Shown here in pieces: positions 36,587-45,644 of a stretch of 64,000 nucleotides of DNA (position 1 is its first letter; the number at the start of each line of letters is the position of its first letter). The stretch covers positions 1-64,000 of the forward strand of contig NZ_JACJLV010000004.1 of the NCBI RefSeq assembly GCF_016902415.1, written 5' to 3'. Under the pieces are notes generated by a model. That model had not been told where the DNA came from. It saw only the letters and a program-made list of their open reading frames with translations, and did no database searches. The position numbers and the translations under genes are program-made. Source of the DNA: Mordavella massiliensis (lineage in GTDB: Bacteria > Bacillota > Clostridia > Lachnospirales > Lachnospiraceae).

Positions 36587-38749
36587 TTAGATCTCATACC
36601 AGTAGATACCGTTTGCCTCCAGGTCAAGGTCAAAGCTTGTGCCGTCTCCCTTGTACACGGTTGTGCTCTGCGGCTCATAGGTATTATTTACCACGCAGTA
36701 TTTTCCGTTCTTCACATAAGCGTGCACCTCTACATTGTAGTTGGTACTGAACCACTTGTGAAGGTTGTCCTCGTCATGGGAAGCCCAGAGGATCGCACGG
36801 TACAGCACACGGCTGTTCTCAAAGCTGTAGGGCAGTCCGCTGATATAAACGCTGCGGCCGCCGCCAAACTCCTTCACCGCCATCTGCACTTCTCTGTCTT
36901 TCTGAGAAAGGATGGTCGTTCCTTCGTAGGCGTAAATATTTTTCTTGCCTTCTCCGAAATCCACCTCTCCTTTACAGTCCTCGGTGATAAAGTGTGCGTG
37001 TTCCTCCCAGTTGTATTTGTCCACATTCAGGGTGAATCCGTTTTCTTCTTCTACACCCATCACAGTGGCAAGCTGGAAGAAATGTCCTTCGTGCTGATGT
37101 GCCGCCGGCTCGCCCACACCGATGAAACCGCCGCCGTTGTAGATAAATTTCTTCACTGCGGTAACAATCGTCTCATCCGTCCAGTTCTCCCCGCCGGAGT
37201 AAGCGGTATCCGCATCTCCCACGTTCAGGATCACATCGATGTCGTCCAGGATATCCGGATTCTTACGGATATCGTCAAAACTGATGAACTTCACGTCAAA
37301 GGGCGCGCCGCTTAAGGCCTCAATGATGCCTGCGTAAGAATAGTTCTGTTTATAATAAATCGCGTGGTGCACCATGTGGTTGCCCCAGGCCCGCATCTTG
37401 CCCCAGCAGTTTAAGACTGCTACTTTCTTGATGCAGTAGGGGGTGGTTCCCTTAATATTATCATACAGGGTCCGGAACTCATCGCAGACGCTCTCTACAT
37501 AGTCCACGAACTCCGGGAACTCCATGGCAAGCTTTAAGTAACCGCCATATCCGATCCGGTCGATGGGCTTTCTAAGGATCGCCCTTCTCGCAGTTACCCA
37601 GTTCACCTTGGCTTCTTTCACCGGATCTCCGCCCTCATGGAACACATCCGGGAAGAAGTATGGAAGGAGACGTCCTTCTGTATATTTCACGCCGTCAATG
37701 TCGCTGATCAGGCGAAGGGTGGAGCCGTTGCCCACACTTCCTACCACTGCGTCCAGGCCGACTTTCTTAAACTCGTCCATAAATGGTTCCATACCGATCC
37801 AGTGATCGCCCAGGAACATCATGGCTTCCTTGCCGCACTCATGGGTGATATCCACCATCTCTTTTGCCAGCTTTGTCACTTCTCTTCTCTGGAAATCCTG
37901 GAAATCCCGGAATTCTTTGGAGGGGATACGATAGGTATTATTCATATATCCCTGGTCAATGATATATTCCGGACGGAACTTATATCCCACTTCCTTTTCA
38001 AACTGCTCCAGGATATAGGGGCTCACAGATGCGGAATATCCGTACCAGTCCACATATTTCTCCCGGGCCAGCTCATCGAAGATCAGCGTAAACTGATGGA
38101 AAAAGGTGGTATAGCGGATCACGTCCACATGCGGATTGTCCGCGATAAATTTCCGCAGACGCTCCATGGAATATTTGTGGGTTTTCGGCTGGCGCACATC
38201 AAAGGTGATCTGCTTTTCAAAATTGGTCCAGCCATTGGTCACGGCATTGTACATATGCACCGGATCCCACATGATATATGCCAGGAAGCTGACAGTATAA
38301 TCGTGGAATGCTTTTGCCCCGTGGATGGTCACATTTCCGGTCTCCCCGTCGTAAGTCCACTGGGATGCCGGGACAACTTCTCCTGTGGTGCGGTCGATCA
38401 CTTCCCACCATCTTGTAATGTCATCCCGGTCATTTACCTTTAACATGTCGGGATACAGATGATCCATCAGATGAACGGACAGCTCCTCATCCACAGCGGT
38501 ATAAAAAGGTGTCATAATATACATCTGCTGTATCTCATCCGGATTGGCTTTGGCCCACTCATTATCCTTTCTGGTTGTATAATAAGTGGAGTAGACTTTT
38601 GCATCTACATGTTTGAGTTCTTCCGGATAGTCGGTACCGTCGCAGTCGCGGATCGCGTCCGCTCCCCAGCGTTCTACCAGTTCCAGAGTCTCCGGCACCA
38701 CATCTACGTCTGTTGGAATTGTAACTCTGCCTTTAGTCTGTGATTTCAC
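36587..38749 (-). CDS. gnpA: GH112 beta-1,3-galactosyl-N-acetylhexosamine phosphorylase
   Basis: A 720-residue GH112 enzyme. The family splits galacto-N-biose (mucin core) and lacto-N-biose (milk sugar) with phosphate to galactose 1-phosphate and GalNAc or GlcNAc in the cytoplasm. Evidence: N-terminal GRVTIPTDVDVVPETLELVE, RWGADAIRDCDGTDYPEEL with the catalytic-region Asp, YSTYYTTRKDNEWA, YTEGRLLPYFFPDVFHEGGD and IGVGEPAAHQHEGHFFQLA, together with full family length. The start is GTG with AAAGGAGAACAAT before it. Members acting on beta-1,4-galactosyl-rhamnose exist, so the exact substrate is not proven; the sulfatase and anSME neighbours favour mucin-type glycans. It is co-transcribed with the ABC transporter. 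Confidence 0.92.
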   Translation of the reverse strand: MKSQTKGRVTIPTDVDVVPETLELVERWGADAIRDCDGTDYPEELKHVDAKVYSTYYTTRKDNEWAKANPDEIQQMYIMTPFYTAVDEELSVHLMDHLYPDMLKVNDRDDITRWWEVIDRTTGEVVPASQWTYDGETGNVTIHGAKAFHDYTVSFLAYIMWDPVHMYNAVTNGWTNFEKQITFDVRQPKTHKYSMERLRKFIADNPHVDVIRYTTFFHQFTLIFDELAREKYVDWYGYSASVSPYILEQFEKEVGYKFRPEYIIDQGYMNNTYRIPSKEFRDFQDFQRREVTKLAKEMVDITHECGKEAMMFLGDHWIGMEPFMDEFKKVGLDAVVGSVGNGSTLRLISDIDGVKYTEGRLLPYFFPDVFHEGGDPVKEAKVNWVTARRAILRKPIDRIGYGGYLKLAMEFPEFVDYVESVCDEFRTLYDNIKGTTPYCIKKVAVLNCWGKMRAWGNHMVHHAIYYKQNYSYAGIIEALSGAPFDVKFISFDDIRKNPDILDDIDVILNVGDADTAYSGGENWTDETIVTAVKKFIYNGGGFIGVGEPAAHQHEGHFFQLATVMGVEEENGFTLNVDKYNWEEHAHFITEDCKGEVDFGEGKKNIYAYEGTTILSQKDREVQMAVKEFGGGRSVYISGLPYSFENSRVLYRAILWASHDEDNLHKWFSTNYNVEVHAYVKNGKYCVVNNTYEPQSTTVYKGDGTSFDLDLEANGIYWYEI

Positions 38750-38780
38750 ATTGTTCTCCTTTCAATCTTGTATTCCGTCG

Positions 38781-38948
38781 TTACTTATATCTGCGATTGT
38801 AAATGAATAACAGGACCAGCAGTCCCACCAGCCCTGCAAGCTCCATGCACAGGCCGGTGGCGCTGATATTCTTCTGTCCGATAAAGATCAGGGCGAGACA
38901 AACGATAAATACAATGATCATGATCACATTTCTTACAACATTACTCAT
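38781..38948 (-). CDS. small two-helix membrane protein of the GH112 operon (DUF6903-like)
   Basis: A 55-residue ORF between the second permease and the GH112 gene, too short for many gene finders. Two hydrophobic helices (about residues 6-24 and 34-50, SATGLCMELAGLVGLLVLLF) end with a basic tail NRRYK. AGGAGGAGAAGA precedes its ATG. I recall similar 55-residue proteins (DUF6903) beside GH112 genes in other Lachnospiraceae; that link is from memory. It is probably a transporter accessory or membrane peptide. Function unknown. Confidence 0.75.
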   Translation of the reverse strand: MSNVVRNVIMIIVFIVCLALIFIGQKNISATGLCMELAGLVGLLVLLFIYNRRYK

Positions 38949-38960
38949 TCTCTTCTCCTC

Positions 38961-39833
38961 CTAACCTTTCAGTCCGCCAAGCGTCATACCCTTGGTCAGC
39001 TGTTTCTGTACGCATACATACAGGATCAGTACCGGGATCATAACGATCACAAGACCTGCATACATGATACCGTAGTTGGTAGCTGTTCTCTCCACTGCCA
39101 TCAGGTTCTTCAGTCCAACAGCCAGCGTGCTGTTCTCGTCCATCAGGGTAAATGCAATGATGTACTCATTCCAGAAGGACAGGAACTGGAACAGGATGAC
39201 TGTGATGATACTGGGTTTTGCCATGGGGATCATGATCTTCACCATGGTCTTGAAGTATCCGCATCCGTCTATGTAGGCCGCCTCTTCATATCCCTTTGGC
39301 AGTGTCTTAAAGTAACCGCTCAGAAGGTAGATTGAGAACGACAGGGAACTGGACGCGTAAACCAGGGACAGGATAAACCGGTTATCCAGGAAAAATTCCA
39401 CTCCCAGCATCCGGTTCGCGCCGGAGAGCATCAGGAAGATCGGTACTACGATATAGTTTACATTTACAAACAAACCTGCCATAAAGGCAATATTTAAAAA
39501 CTTCTTTCCCTTAAAATCAAATCGGGACAGCGCATAGGCCGCCGGAAGGGCGATCACCAGAAGAAGGACCAGGGACAGTGCGGTAATGATCACAGAATTC
39601 AGGAAGAATTTTCCCATTTCCGCGTCCACAAACGCAGTCACATAGTTCTGCCACTGAAGCTGTTCAGGCAGCGCCCAGGGATTGGTCCCTTTCCCGATAA
39701 ACTCAGCATTCCGTTTGAAGCTGGCCATAAATACCCAGGCCACAGGAATGATGATCGAGATCGTCATGATAATCAACGCGGCATAAACGAGTACTTTGAA
39801 TAAAGCCTTCGTTGCCGGATTCTGCTTTTTCAT
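38961..39833 (-). CDS. carbohydrate ABC transporter permease (MalG type)
   Basis: A 290-residue inner-membrane permease with six hydrophobic helices, the first at about residues 15-35. The cytoplasmic EAA loop that docks on the ATPase is EEAAYIDGCGYFKTMVKIMIP. Second of two permeases, 17 bases after the first. Inference: it imports the disaccharide used by the GH112 enzyme encoded downstream. No ATPase gene is in the operon, so a shared MsmK-type ATPase elsewhere must energise it, as is usual in Firmicutes. Confidence 0.93.
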   Translation of the reverse strand: MKKQNPATKALFKVLVYAALIIMTISIIIPVAWVFMASFKRNAEFIGKGTNPWALPEQLQWQNYVTAFVDAEMGKFFLNSVIITALSLVLLLVIALPAAYALSRFDFKGKKFLNIAFMAGLFVNVNYIVVPIFLMLSGANRMLGVEFFLDNRFILSLVYASSSLSFSIYLLSGYFKTLPKGYEEAAYIDGCGYFKTMVKIMIPMAKPSIITVILFQFLSFWNEYIIAFTLMDENSTLAVGLKNLMAVERTATNYGIMYAGLVIVMIPVLILYVCVQKQLTKGMTLGGLKG

Positions 39834-39850
39834 ACTTCAGGCCCTCCTTT

Positions 39851-40741
39851 CTAAAATTCCAGAACTTCTCTGTCCGTAATCTTATTGACAACTGCTGCAA
39901 GTACAAACGAGAAAAGAAATACCACTACGCCAATGGCCATACCGTAACCATATACGCCTGCGCCATATGCCTGCTTGTACATATAGTTCAGGAATACTTC
40001 CGAGTGGCCGTTGGGGCCGCCGTCGGACATGATCTGAACGAACTGGAAGCTTAAGTTGATCGTACTGATGATGTAGAAAGTAAGGGTGGTCCGGATATTG
40101 CTCCAGATCAGCGGAAGCGTTACCTGGAAAAACATCTGGAGTTCTGTGGCTCCGTCCAGGGAAGCCGCCTCGTAGAGATCCTCCGGGATCGCCGCCATAC
40201 TGGCCATATACATAACCATATAATAACCGATCGCCTGCCATACCAGCGCGAAGATGATGGAATACAGTACGATCTTCTGATCTCCCATCCACTGGTGTGC
40301 CAGAGCGTCCAGCCCGATGGCTCTTAAAAAGGTATTAAGAAGTCCGGTACTGGGATTATAGATTGCGCCGAAAATACCGGCGATAACTACGATACTTAAA
40401 ATATTCGGGACGTAAAAGATAACGCGGAAGAAGTTTTTCCCCTTAAACTTGCCGCGGTGTAAGATCGCGCCGAACAAGATTGCAAAAAAGATAGTGAACA
40501 GTGTTACAAGTACAATGATCGCGATCGTATTCTGCATAGCCTGCAGGAAATTTTCATCTCCCATCAGGGATTCAAAATTGCTGAAACCAACAAATTCTCT
40601 TTTGTTTGTGATACCGCCCATCCGGTACAGCGACATTCTAAACACATTGAACGTCGGAACGAAGATGAAGAGTGTTACAAGAATGGCAGCCGGCGCTATA
40701 CAGCAGAACACGAACCGTCCCTGCGCCTTTTTTCGATTCAT
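39851..40741 (-). CDS. carbohydrate ABC transporter permease (MalF type)
   Basis: A 296-residue permease with six membrane helices and the EAA loop LYEAASLDGATELQMFFQVTLP. It pairs with the MalG-type permease encoded next. It follows the solute-binding protein gene after a stable hairpin (40763-40791). By context it carries galacto-N-biose or lacto-N-biose type disaccharides. Confidence 0.93.
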   Translation of the reverse strand: MNRKKAQGRFVFCCIAPAAILVTLFIFVPTFNVFRMSLYRMGGITNKREFVGFSNFESLMGDENFLQAMQNTIAIIVLVTLFTIFFAILFGAILHRGKFKGKNFFRVIFYVPNILSIVVIAGIFGAIYNPSTGLLNTFLRAIGLDALAHQWMGDQKIVLYSIIFALVWQAIGYYMVMYMASMAAIPEDLYEAASLDGATELQMFFQVTLPLIWSNIRTTLTFYIISTINLSFQFVQIMSDGGPNGHSEVFLNYMYKQAYGAGVYGYGMAIGVVVFLFSFVLAAVVNKITDREVLEF

Positions 40742-40762
40742 ACCATTTCTCCTTTCCTTTGA

Positions 40763-40791
40763 AAAACGGTGAGCAGATCACTCACCGTTTT
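40763..40791 (-). terminator. intra-operon hairpin after the binding-protein gene
   Basis: AAAACGGTGAG (40763-40773) and CTCACCGTTTT (40781-40791) form an 11-bp stem with a seven-base loop, and T's follow on the minus strand. It lies between the solute-binding protein and the permease genes, so it is probably a partial terminator or mRNA-stabilising hairpin that keeps the binding protein in excess. Confidence 0.75.
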
Positions 40792-40824
40792 CCCACACAA
40801 ATGCTTTCGCAGTTTTTATGTTTC

Positions 40825-42207
40825 TTATTCCATTGCGTCTGCGCACTGTGACCAAACATCAACAAGCTGCTCCTGCCACTCGTCAACGCTCATATCTCCT
40901 GTGCTGACAGAATCGATTGCTCCGTATACGGAACCTTTCATATCCAGACCTTCGATCGGAGCTGTGGTTGCCCATGTTCCTGTTACAGCAACAACATCGT
41001 CGCCTGTCTGGAAGCTTGTCTTAATAACGCCTTCCGGAAGTTTTTCTGCAGCGCCCTGTACCGGTACTACGATCGGTGCATCGGACTCTTCTCCGGTCTC
41101 AGCGTTTGTTGTCTTGTTTGCAAGGCAAAGGTCAACAACAGTGTCGGAGTACATGAACTTGATGAATTCTTTTGCAAGGTCAATATTCGGTGCATCTGCC
41201 GGAATCCACATCTGCTCTGTAAAGGTGTAAACGGACTGGGACTCGTCAGCGCTCCACTTCGGAACTCCCATTACGCCCCACTCATAGTCGTCCGGTGTGG
41301 AGTTAGCCATCTCGCCAACTACCCAGCTTCCGTTCGGCATAAAGAGTGCATCGCCGTCGATAACTGCCTGCTGGTTTACCTTGAATCCGCCGTCAGTATT
41401 GGCATTGGATACGGTGTCTGCCCACAGGTTGTCAGAAGATACCAGTGTTGCGATGGTGTCAAGAACTTTCTTTCCTTCGTCAGAAGTCCAGGTGTTCTCA
41501 TCATAGGTCAAAGCGTTGTTGTAGAAGTCTGTTCCGCCTGCCTGAGCCAGCATTGCATACATAGTTGCATCAAAGTATCCCGGCTGAGGATAGGTAAACA
41601 GGGATCTTCCGTCTGCCTTAGCCTGCTTGCCAAGTTCGAAGAACTCGTCCCATGTGGTCGGTACTGCATATTCTTTTCCTTCACCAACCAGTGTTGCATT
41701 GTACCAGAAACCAGTCTGTGTGTAGAAAATAGGAGCCAAATAGATCTTGCCATCCCCATATGGCTGAGCTGCGGTACCATCCAGGATACCTTCTACCATC
41801 TTGCCCTTCAGCTCATCATCAAAAACATCTGAAATGTCAGCTACTGCTTTCTCTTTCAGCATGGTCTCTGTGAATCCGCTCTCCTGACCCAGGTTGTAGT
41901 AAACAACGTCCGGAACATCTCCGTTCTGGATCTCTTTTGTCAGAACCTGATCAAGCTCGGAAGACAGCTCCAGTTCCACTTCGCAATCGAACTCTTCCTC
42001 GAATGCTGCTGTGATCTTCTCCCAGATGTCAGCTCCGTTTCCGCCTTCGAACGCTGCCACCTTCAGGGTCTTGCCGTCTCCGCTTCCGCCTTCATCGCTT
42101 CCGCTGTCACCACTGTCGCTTCCGCCGCCGCATCCTGCAAGCAGAACTACGGTCATTGCAGAAACCAGAGATACTGACAAAAGCTTTTTGACTGTTTTCT
42201 TTTTCAT
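40825..42207 (-). CDS. ABC transporter solute-binding lipoprotein (sugar)
   Basis: A 460-residue extracellular lipoprotein. The signal peptide ends in the lipobox LLAGC with Cys26 as the lipidated residue, followed by a Gly/Ser/Asp-rich linker (GGGSDSGDSG) and a family 1 binding-protein fold (LKVAAFEGGNGADIWEKIT, GDALFMPNGSWVVGEM). It captures the oligosaccharide for the two permeases. First gene of the operon SBP-permease-permease-small protein-GH112-anSME. The leader has repeated boxes and a weak -35, consistent with an activator-dependent promoter. Confidence 0.93.
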   Translation of the reverse strand: MKKKTVKKLLSVSLVSAMTVVLLAGCGGGSDSGDSGSDEGGSGDGKTLKVAAFEGGNGADIWEKITAAFEEEFDCEVELELSSELDQVLTKEIQNGDVPDVVYYNLGQESGFTETMLKEKAVADISDVFDDELKGKMVEGILDGTAAQPYGDGKIYLAPIFYTQTGFWYNATLVGEGKEYAVPTTWDEFFELGKQAKADGRSLFTYPQPGYFDATMYAMLAQAGGTDFYNNALTYDENTWTSDEGKKVLDTIATLVSSDNLWADTVSNANTDGGFKVNQQAVIDGDALFMPNGSWVVGEMANSTPDDYEWGVMGVPKWSADESQSVYTFTEQMWIPADAPNIDLAKEFIKFMYSDTVVDLCLANKTTNAETGEESDAPIVVPVQGAAEKLPEGVIKTSFQTGDDVVAVTGTWATTAPIEGLDMKGSVYGAIDSVSTGDMSVDEWQEQLVDVWSQCADAME

Positions 42208-42257
42208 AAACTTACCTCCTTTAAGTTTTAATGTAACTTCATTGTATTCTTTTTAAT

Positions 42258-42434
42258 ACATCATTTCCATATGATTCTTGGTTTTTCTTTTATAATTCTT
42301 GCTCTTTTTTCGATATTTTTTACAAAAAACTCCATTTTTTTGTTCTAACTATTGAGAGGATTTCCTTAGATGATTTTTTCTTTTATGCAGGTTGCATAAT
42401 AATTTCTGCTCTATTCTTTATAATTCTTGCTCTT
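42258..42434 (-). promoter_or_regulatory. upstream region of the GH112 operon with two 18-base direct repeats
   Basis: The 18-base word TTTATAATTCTTGCTCTT (plus strand) occurs at 42289-42306 and 42417-42434, 128 bases apart. A partial copy (ATGATTCTTGG, 42271-42281) sits next to a possible -10 (TACAAT on the minus strand) that lacks a proper -35. This fits an activator of AraC type; the AraC gene at 34608 is the obvious candidate (inference). The rest of this AT-rich stretch to the dnaJ end holds no gene that I can see. Confidence 0.5.
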
Positions 42435-42451
42435 GGCTTTCCCGCACACGC

Positions 42452-42493
42452 AAATGGGGACGGGGGATTTCTGAAAATCCCCCGTCCCCATTT
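42452..42493 (-). repeat. GGGGAC palindromic element P3, dnaJ terminator
   Basis: Perfect 19-bp arms AAATGGGGACGGGGGATTT (42452-42470) and its complement (42475-42493) with a four-base loop CTGA, directly after dnaJ. It shares the (A/T)TTTGGGGACG / CGTCCCC layout of P1 and P2. It can terminate dnaJ transcription, though the run after the stem is only TTT. Confidence 0.75.
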
Positions 42494-42503
42494 AAAAGGA
42501 CTG

Positions 42504-43694
42504 TTATTCTTCAAACGCTTCTTTTACTTTATCCATGAAGCCTTTTTTCTTTTTTCCGCCTTTTGGCTCTTCTGCCTTTTCACCGGAAGTTCCCAGTGTG
42601 CCGCCTGACAGTTCGTCGAAACGGCGAAGGGCTTCTTTTGCCTCCGGACTTAAGTGTTCCGGTGTCTGGATCACCAGAGTCACGTAGTGATCGCCCCGCA
42701 CCTGGGCATTGCGGACAGAAGGAACGCCTTTTCCTTTCAGACGTACCTTGGTGTCTGTCTTGGTCCCGGGCTTCACGGTATAGAGAACCTCTCCGTCCAC
42801 TGTCTTGATCCGGATATCGGCTCCCAGAGCCGCCTGCGCAAAGGAAATGGGCACCGTAGAGAAGATGTGCATATCCTGTCTCTGGAAGATCGGATGCCTG
42901 GAGACAACCACTTCTACCAGCAGGTCTCCTCTGGGGCCGCCGTTTACGCCCGGCTCGCCCTTTTCCCGGATCCGCACGCTCTGGCCGTTGTCTATGCCGG
43001 CCGGGATCGTTACGGAGATCTTTTTGCGGCTGGAAATATATCCGGTGCCTCCGCAATCCGGACATTTTTCCCGGATGATCTTACCGGTTCCGTGGCAGTC
43101 CGGACAGGTCTGTACATTCTGTACCGTTCCGAAGAAGGACTGCTGCGTATAGACCACCTGGCCCTTGCCTCCGCATTTCGGACAGGTCTCCGGGGAAGTT
43201 CCCGGCTTTGCCCCTGTCCCATTACATTTCGGGCAGGGATCTTTGAGAACCACATCCAGCTCTTTTTCACAGCCAAACACAGCCTCCTCAAAAGTAAGCC
43301 GCACACTCTTGCGGATATTCATCCCCTTCATCGGCCCCTGGTTTGCCCGGCCTCTGCGGCCACCGCCGCCAAACAGATCTCCAAAGATATCTCCGAAGAT
43401 ATCGCTGAAATCCGCGCCACTGAAGTCAAATCCGCCAAATCCGCCTGCGCCTCCTGCACCGCCCTCAAAAGCAGCATGACCAAACTGGTCATACTGCCTT
43501 CTCTTGTCAGGGTCACTTAACACCGCGTATGCTTCCGAGGCTTCTTTAAACTTTTTCTCCGCCTCTGCATCTCCGGGGTTCATGTCAGGATGATACTTCT
43601 TGGCAATCTGTCTGTATGCTTTTTTCAGAGTTGCCGCGTCGGCATCTCTGCCAACGCCCAGCACCTCATAGTAATCTCTCTTTGATTCTGCCAT
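42504..43694 (-). CDS. dnaJ: chaperone DnaJ
   Basis: Hsp40 co-chaperone that stimulates DnaK ATPase. 396 residues: J domain with HPD ([10 protein letters not shown], about 33-42), Gly/Phe-rich region ([12 protein letters not shown]), four CxxCxGxG zinc repeats ([32 protein letters not shown]) and C-terminal substrate-binding domains, with a short Lys-rich tail. Last gene of hrcA-grpE-dnaK-dnaJ, 21 bases after dnaK. Confidence 0.98.
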   Translation of the reverse strand: MAESKRDYYEVLGVGRDADAATLKKAYRQIAKKYHPDMNPGDAEAEKKFKEASEAYAVLSDPDKRRQYDQFGHAAFEGGAGGAGGFGGFDFSGADFSDIFGDIFGDLFGGGGRRGRANQGPMKGMNIRKSVRLTFEEAVFGCEKELDVVLKDPCPKCNGTGAKPGTSPETCPKCGGKGQVVYTQQSFFGTVQNVQTCPDCHGTGKIIREKCPDCGGTGYISSRKKISVTIPAGIDNGQSVRIREKGEPGVNGGPRGDLLVEVVVSRHPIFQRQDMHIFSTVPISFAQAALGADIRIKTVDGEVLYTVKPGTKTDTKVRLKGKGVPSVRNAQVRGDHYVTLVIQTPEHLSPEAKEALRRFDELSGGTLGTSGEKAEEPKGGKKKKGFMDKVKEAFEE

Positions 43695-43715
43695 GATTTA
43701 TCCCTTTTCTAGTTC

Positions 43716-45605
43716 TTAGACTTCTTTATAATCTCCATCGACCACATCGTCGCCCTGGAATCCGTCCGGAGCCGGTCCCGGATTCGGGCCTGCACCTGCG
43801 CCCGGGTTCGGGCCTGCGCCCTGTCCTGCTCCTGCAGCAGCGCCTGCCTGCTCATACATCTTGGTGAACAGCTTCTGCGCGCTTTCTGTCAGTTTCTCTT
43901 TGCCGGCCTTGATCTCTGCGATCTGGGCGTCTGTCATGTCTTCCATATTTACTTTCTCAAGCAGTTCTTTGAGCGCCTTGCAGTCAGCCTCTACCGCGGC
44001 TTTGTCTGCGCCGTCCAGCTTGTCGCCTACTTCTTTCAGAGCCTTCTCTGTCTGGAATACCATAGCGTCGGCCTCATTCTTGGCGTCGATGCCCTCTTTA
44101 CGCTTCTTATCCTGCGCTTCAAATGCCGCCGCCTCTTTGACAGCCTTGTCGATCTCGTCGTCAGACATGTTGGAGCCTGCGGTAATGGTAATGTGCTGCT
44201 CTTTTCCGGTTCCCAGATCCTTGGCGGATACATTTACGATACCGTTTGCATCGATATCGAAGGTAACCTCGATCTGCGGTACTCCACGCGGAGCCGGCGC
44301 GATGCCGTCCAGTCTGAACTGTCCGAGGGACTTATTGTCTCTTGCGAACTGACGCTCGCCCTGTACTACATTGATATCAACCGCTGTCTGGTTATCTGCA
44401 GCTGTTGAGAAGATCTGGCTCTTCTTGGTCGGGATGGTGGTATTTCTCTCGATCAGTCTGGTCGCTACGCCTCCCATGGTCTCGATAGACAGAGACAGAG
44501 GAGTTACATCCAGAAGCAGGATGTCGCCTGCGCCGGTATCGCCGGCCAGCTTACCGCCCTGTACAGATGCTCCCAGAGCCACACACTCATCCGGGTTCAG
44601 AGACTTGCTGGGCTCTTTGCCGGTCAGACGTTTTACTTCTTCCTGTACAGCCGGGATACGTGTAGATCCGCCTACCAGAAGTACCTGGCCAAGTTCGGAT
44701 GCTGTGATGCCCGCATCAGACAGCGCTCTTTGTACCGGCTCGGAAGTCTTCATTACCAGGTCATTGGTCAACTCGTCAAATTTTGCTCTGGTCAGATTCA
44801 TATCAAAATGCTTCGGTCCTTCTGCGGTTGCAGTGATGAACGGAAGGTTGATGTTAGTGGTGGTTGCGGAAGACAGCTCTTTCTTTGCCTTCTCTGCCGC
44901 TTCTTTGAGTCTCTGCAGAGCCATCTTGTCATTGGAAAGGTCTACGCCTTCCTGTTTCTTAAATTCAGCGATCATGTAATCAGTCAGTTTCTGGTCGAAG
45001 TCATCGCCGCCCAGACGGTTGTTTCCGGCTGTGGAAAGAACTTCAATGACGCCGTCGCCGATCTCGATGATCGACACATCAAAAGTACCGCCGCCAAGGT
45101 CATATACCATGATCTTCTGCTCTTTCTCATTATCAAGTCCATAAGCCAGGGCTGCTGCCGTAGGCTCGTTGATGATACGTTTTACATCCAGACCTGCGAT
45201 CTTTCCTGCGTCCTTGGTAGCCTGACGCTGTGCGTCATTGAAGTATGCAGGTACGGTGATGACAGCCTCTGTCACCTTTTCTCCCAGATATCCTTCTGCG
45301 TCTGCTTTCAGCTTCTGCAGGATCATTGCGGAGATCTCCTGCGGAGAATACTTCTTGTCATCGATCGTTACTCTGTAATCAGAGCCCATCTCTCTTTTAA
45401 TAGAAGAAATGGTTCTCTCTGCATTTGTAACAGCCTGACGTTTTGCAGGCTCGCCCACCAGACGCTCGCCGGTCTTTGTAAATGCTACGACAGACGGTGT
45501 GGTCCTTGCTCCCTCTGTGTTTGCGATTACTGTAGGCTGCCCGCCTTCCATAACGGCTACGCAGCTATTTGTGGTTCCTAAGTCAATACCAATAATTTTG
45601 CCCAT
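43716..45605 (-). CDS. dnaK: chaperone DnaK (Hsp70)
   Basis: ATP-driven chaperone. 629 residues: nucleotide-binding domain with [35 protein letters not shown] and [17 protein letters not shown], then the substrate-binding domain ([15 protein letters not shown]) and helical lid. The tail has Gly/Pro/Ala repeats ([19 protein letters not shown]) and ends [11 protein letters not shown]. In the heat-shock operon, controlled by HrcA at the CIRCE site. Confidence 0.99.
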   Translation of the reverse strand: MGKIIGIDLGTTNSCVAVMEGGQPTVIANTEGARTTPSVVAFTKTGERLVGEPAKRQAVTNAERTISSIKREMGSDYRVTIDDKKYSPQEISAMILQKLKADAEGYLGEKVTEAVITVPAYFNDAQRQATKDAGKIAGLDVKRIINEPTAAALAYGLDNEKEQKIMVYDLGGGTFDVSIIEIGDGVIEVLSTAGNNRLGGDDFDQKLTDYMIAEFKKQEGVDLSNDKMALQRLKEAAEKAKKELSSATTTNINLPFITATAEGPKHFDMNLTRAKFDELTNDLVMKTSEPVQRALSDAGITASELGQVLLVGGSTRIPAVQEEVKRLTGKEPSKSLNPDECVALGASVQGGKLAGDTGAGDILLLDVTPLSLSIETMGGVATRLIERNTTIPTKKSQIFSTAADNQTAVDINVVQGERQFARDNKSLGQFRLDGIAPAPRGVPQIEVTFDIDANGIVNVSAKDLGTGKEQHITITAGSNMSDDEIDKAVKEAAAFEAQDKKRKEGIDAKNEADAMVFQTEKALKEVGDKLDGADKAAVEADCKALKELLEKVNMEDMTDAQIAEIKAGKEKLTESAQKLFTKMYEQAGAAAGAGQGAGPNPGAGAGPNPGPAPDGFQGDDVVDGDYKEV

Positions 45606-45644
45606 TTTGAATTCCTCCTGTAAAATGAATTTCTATTTTTTATG

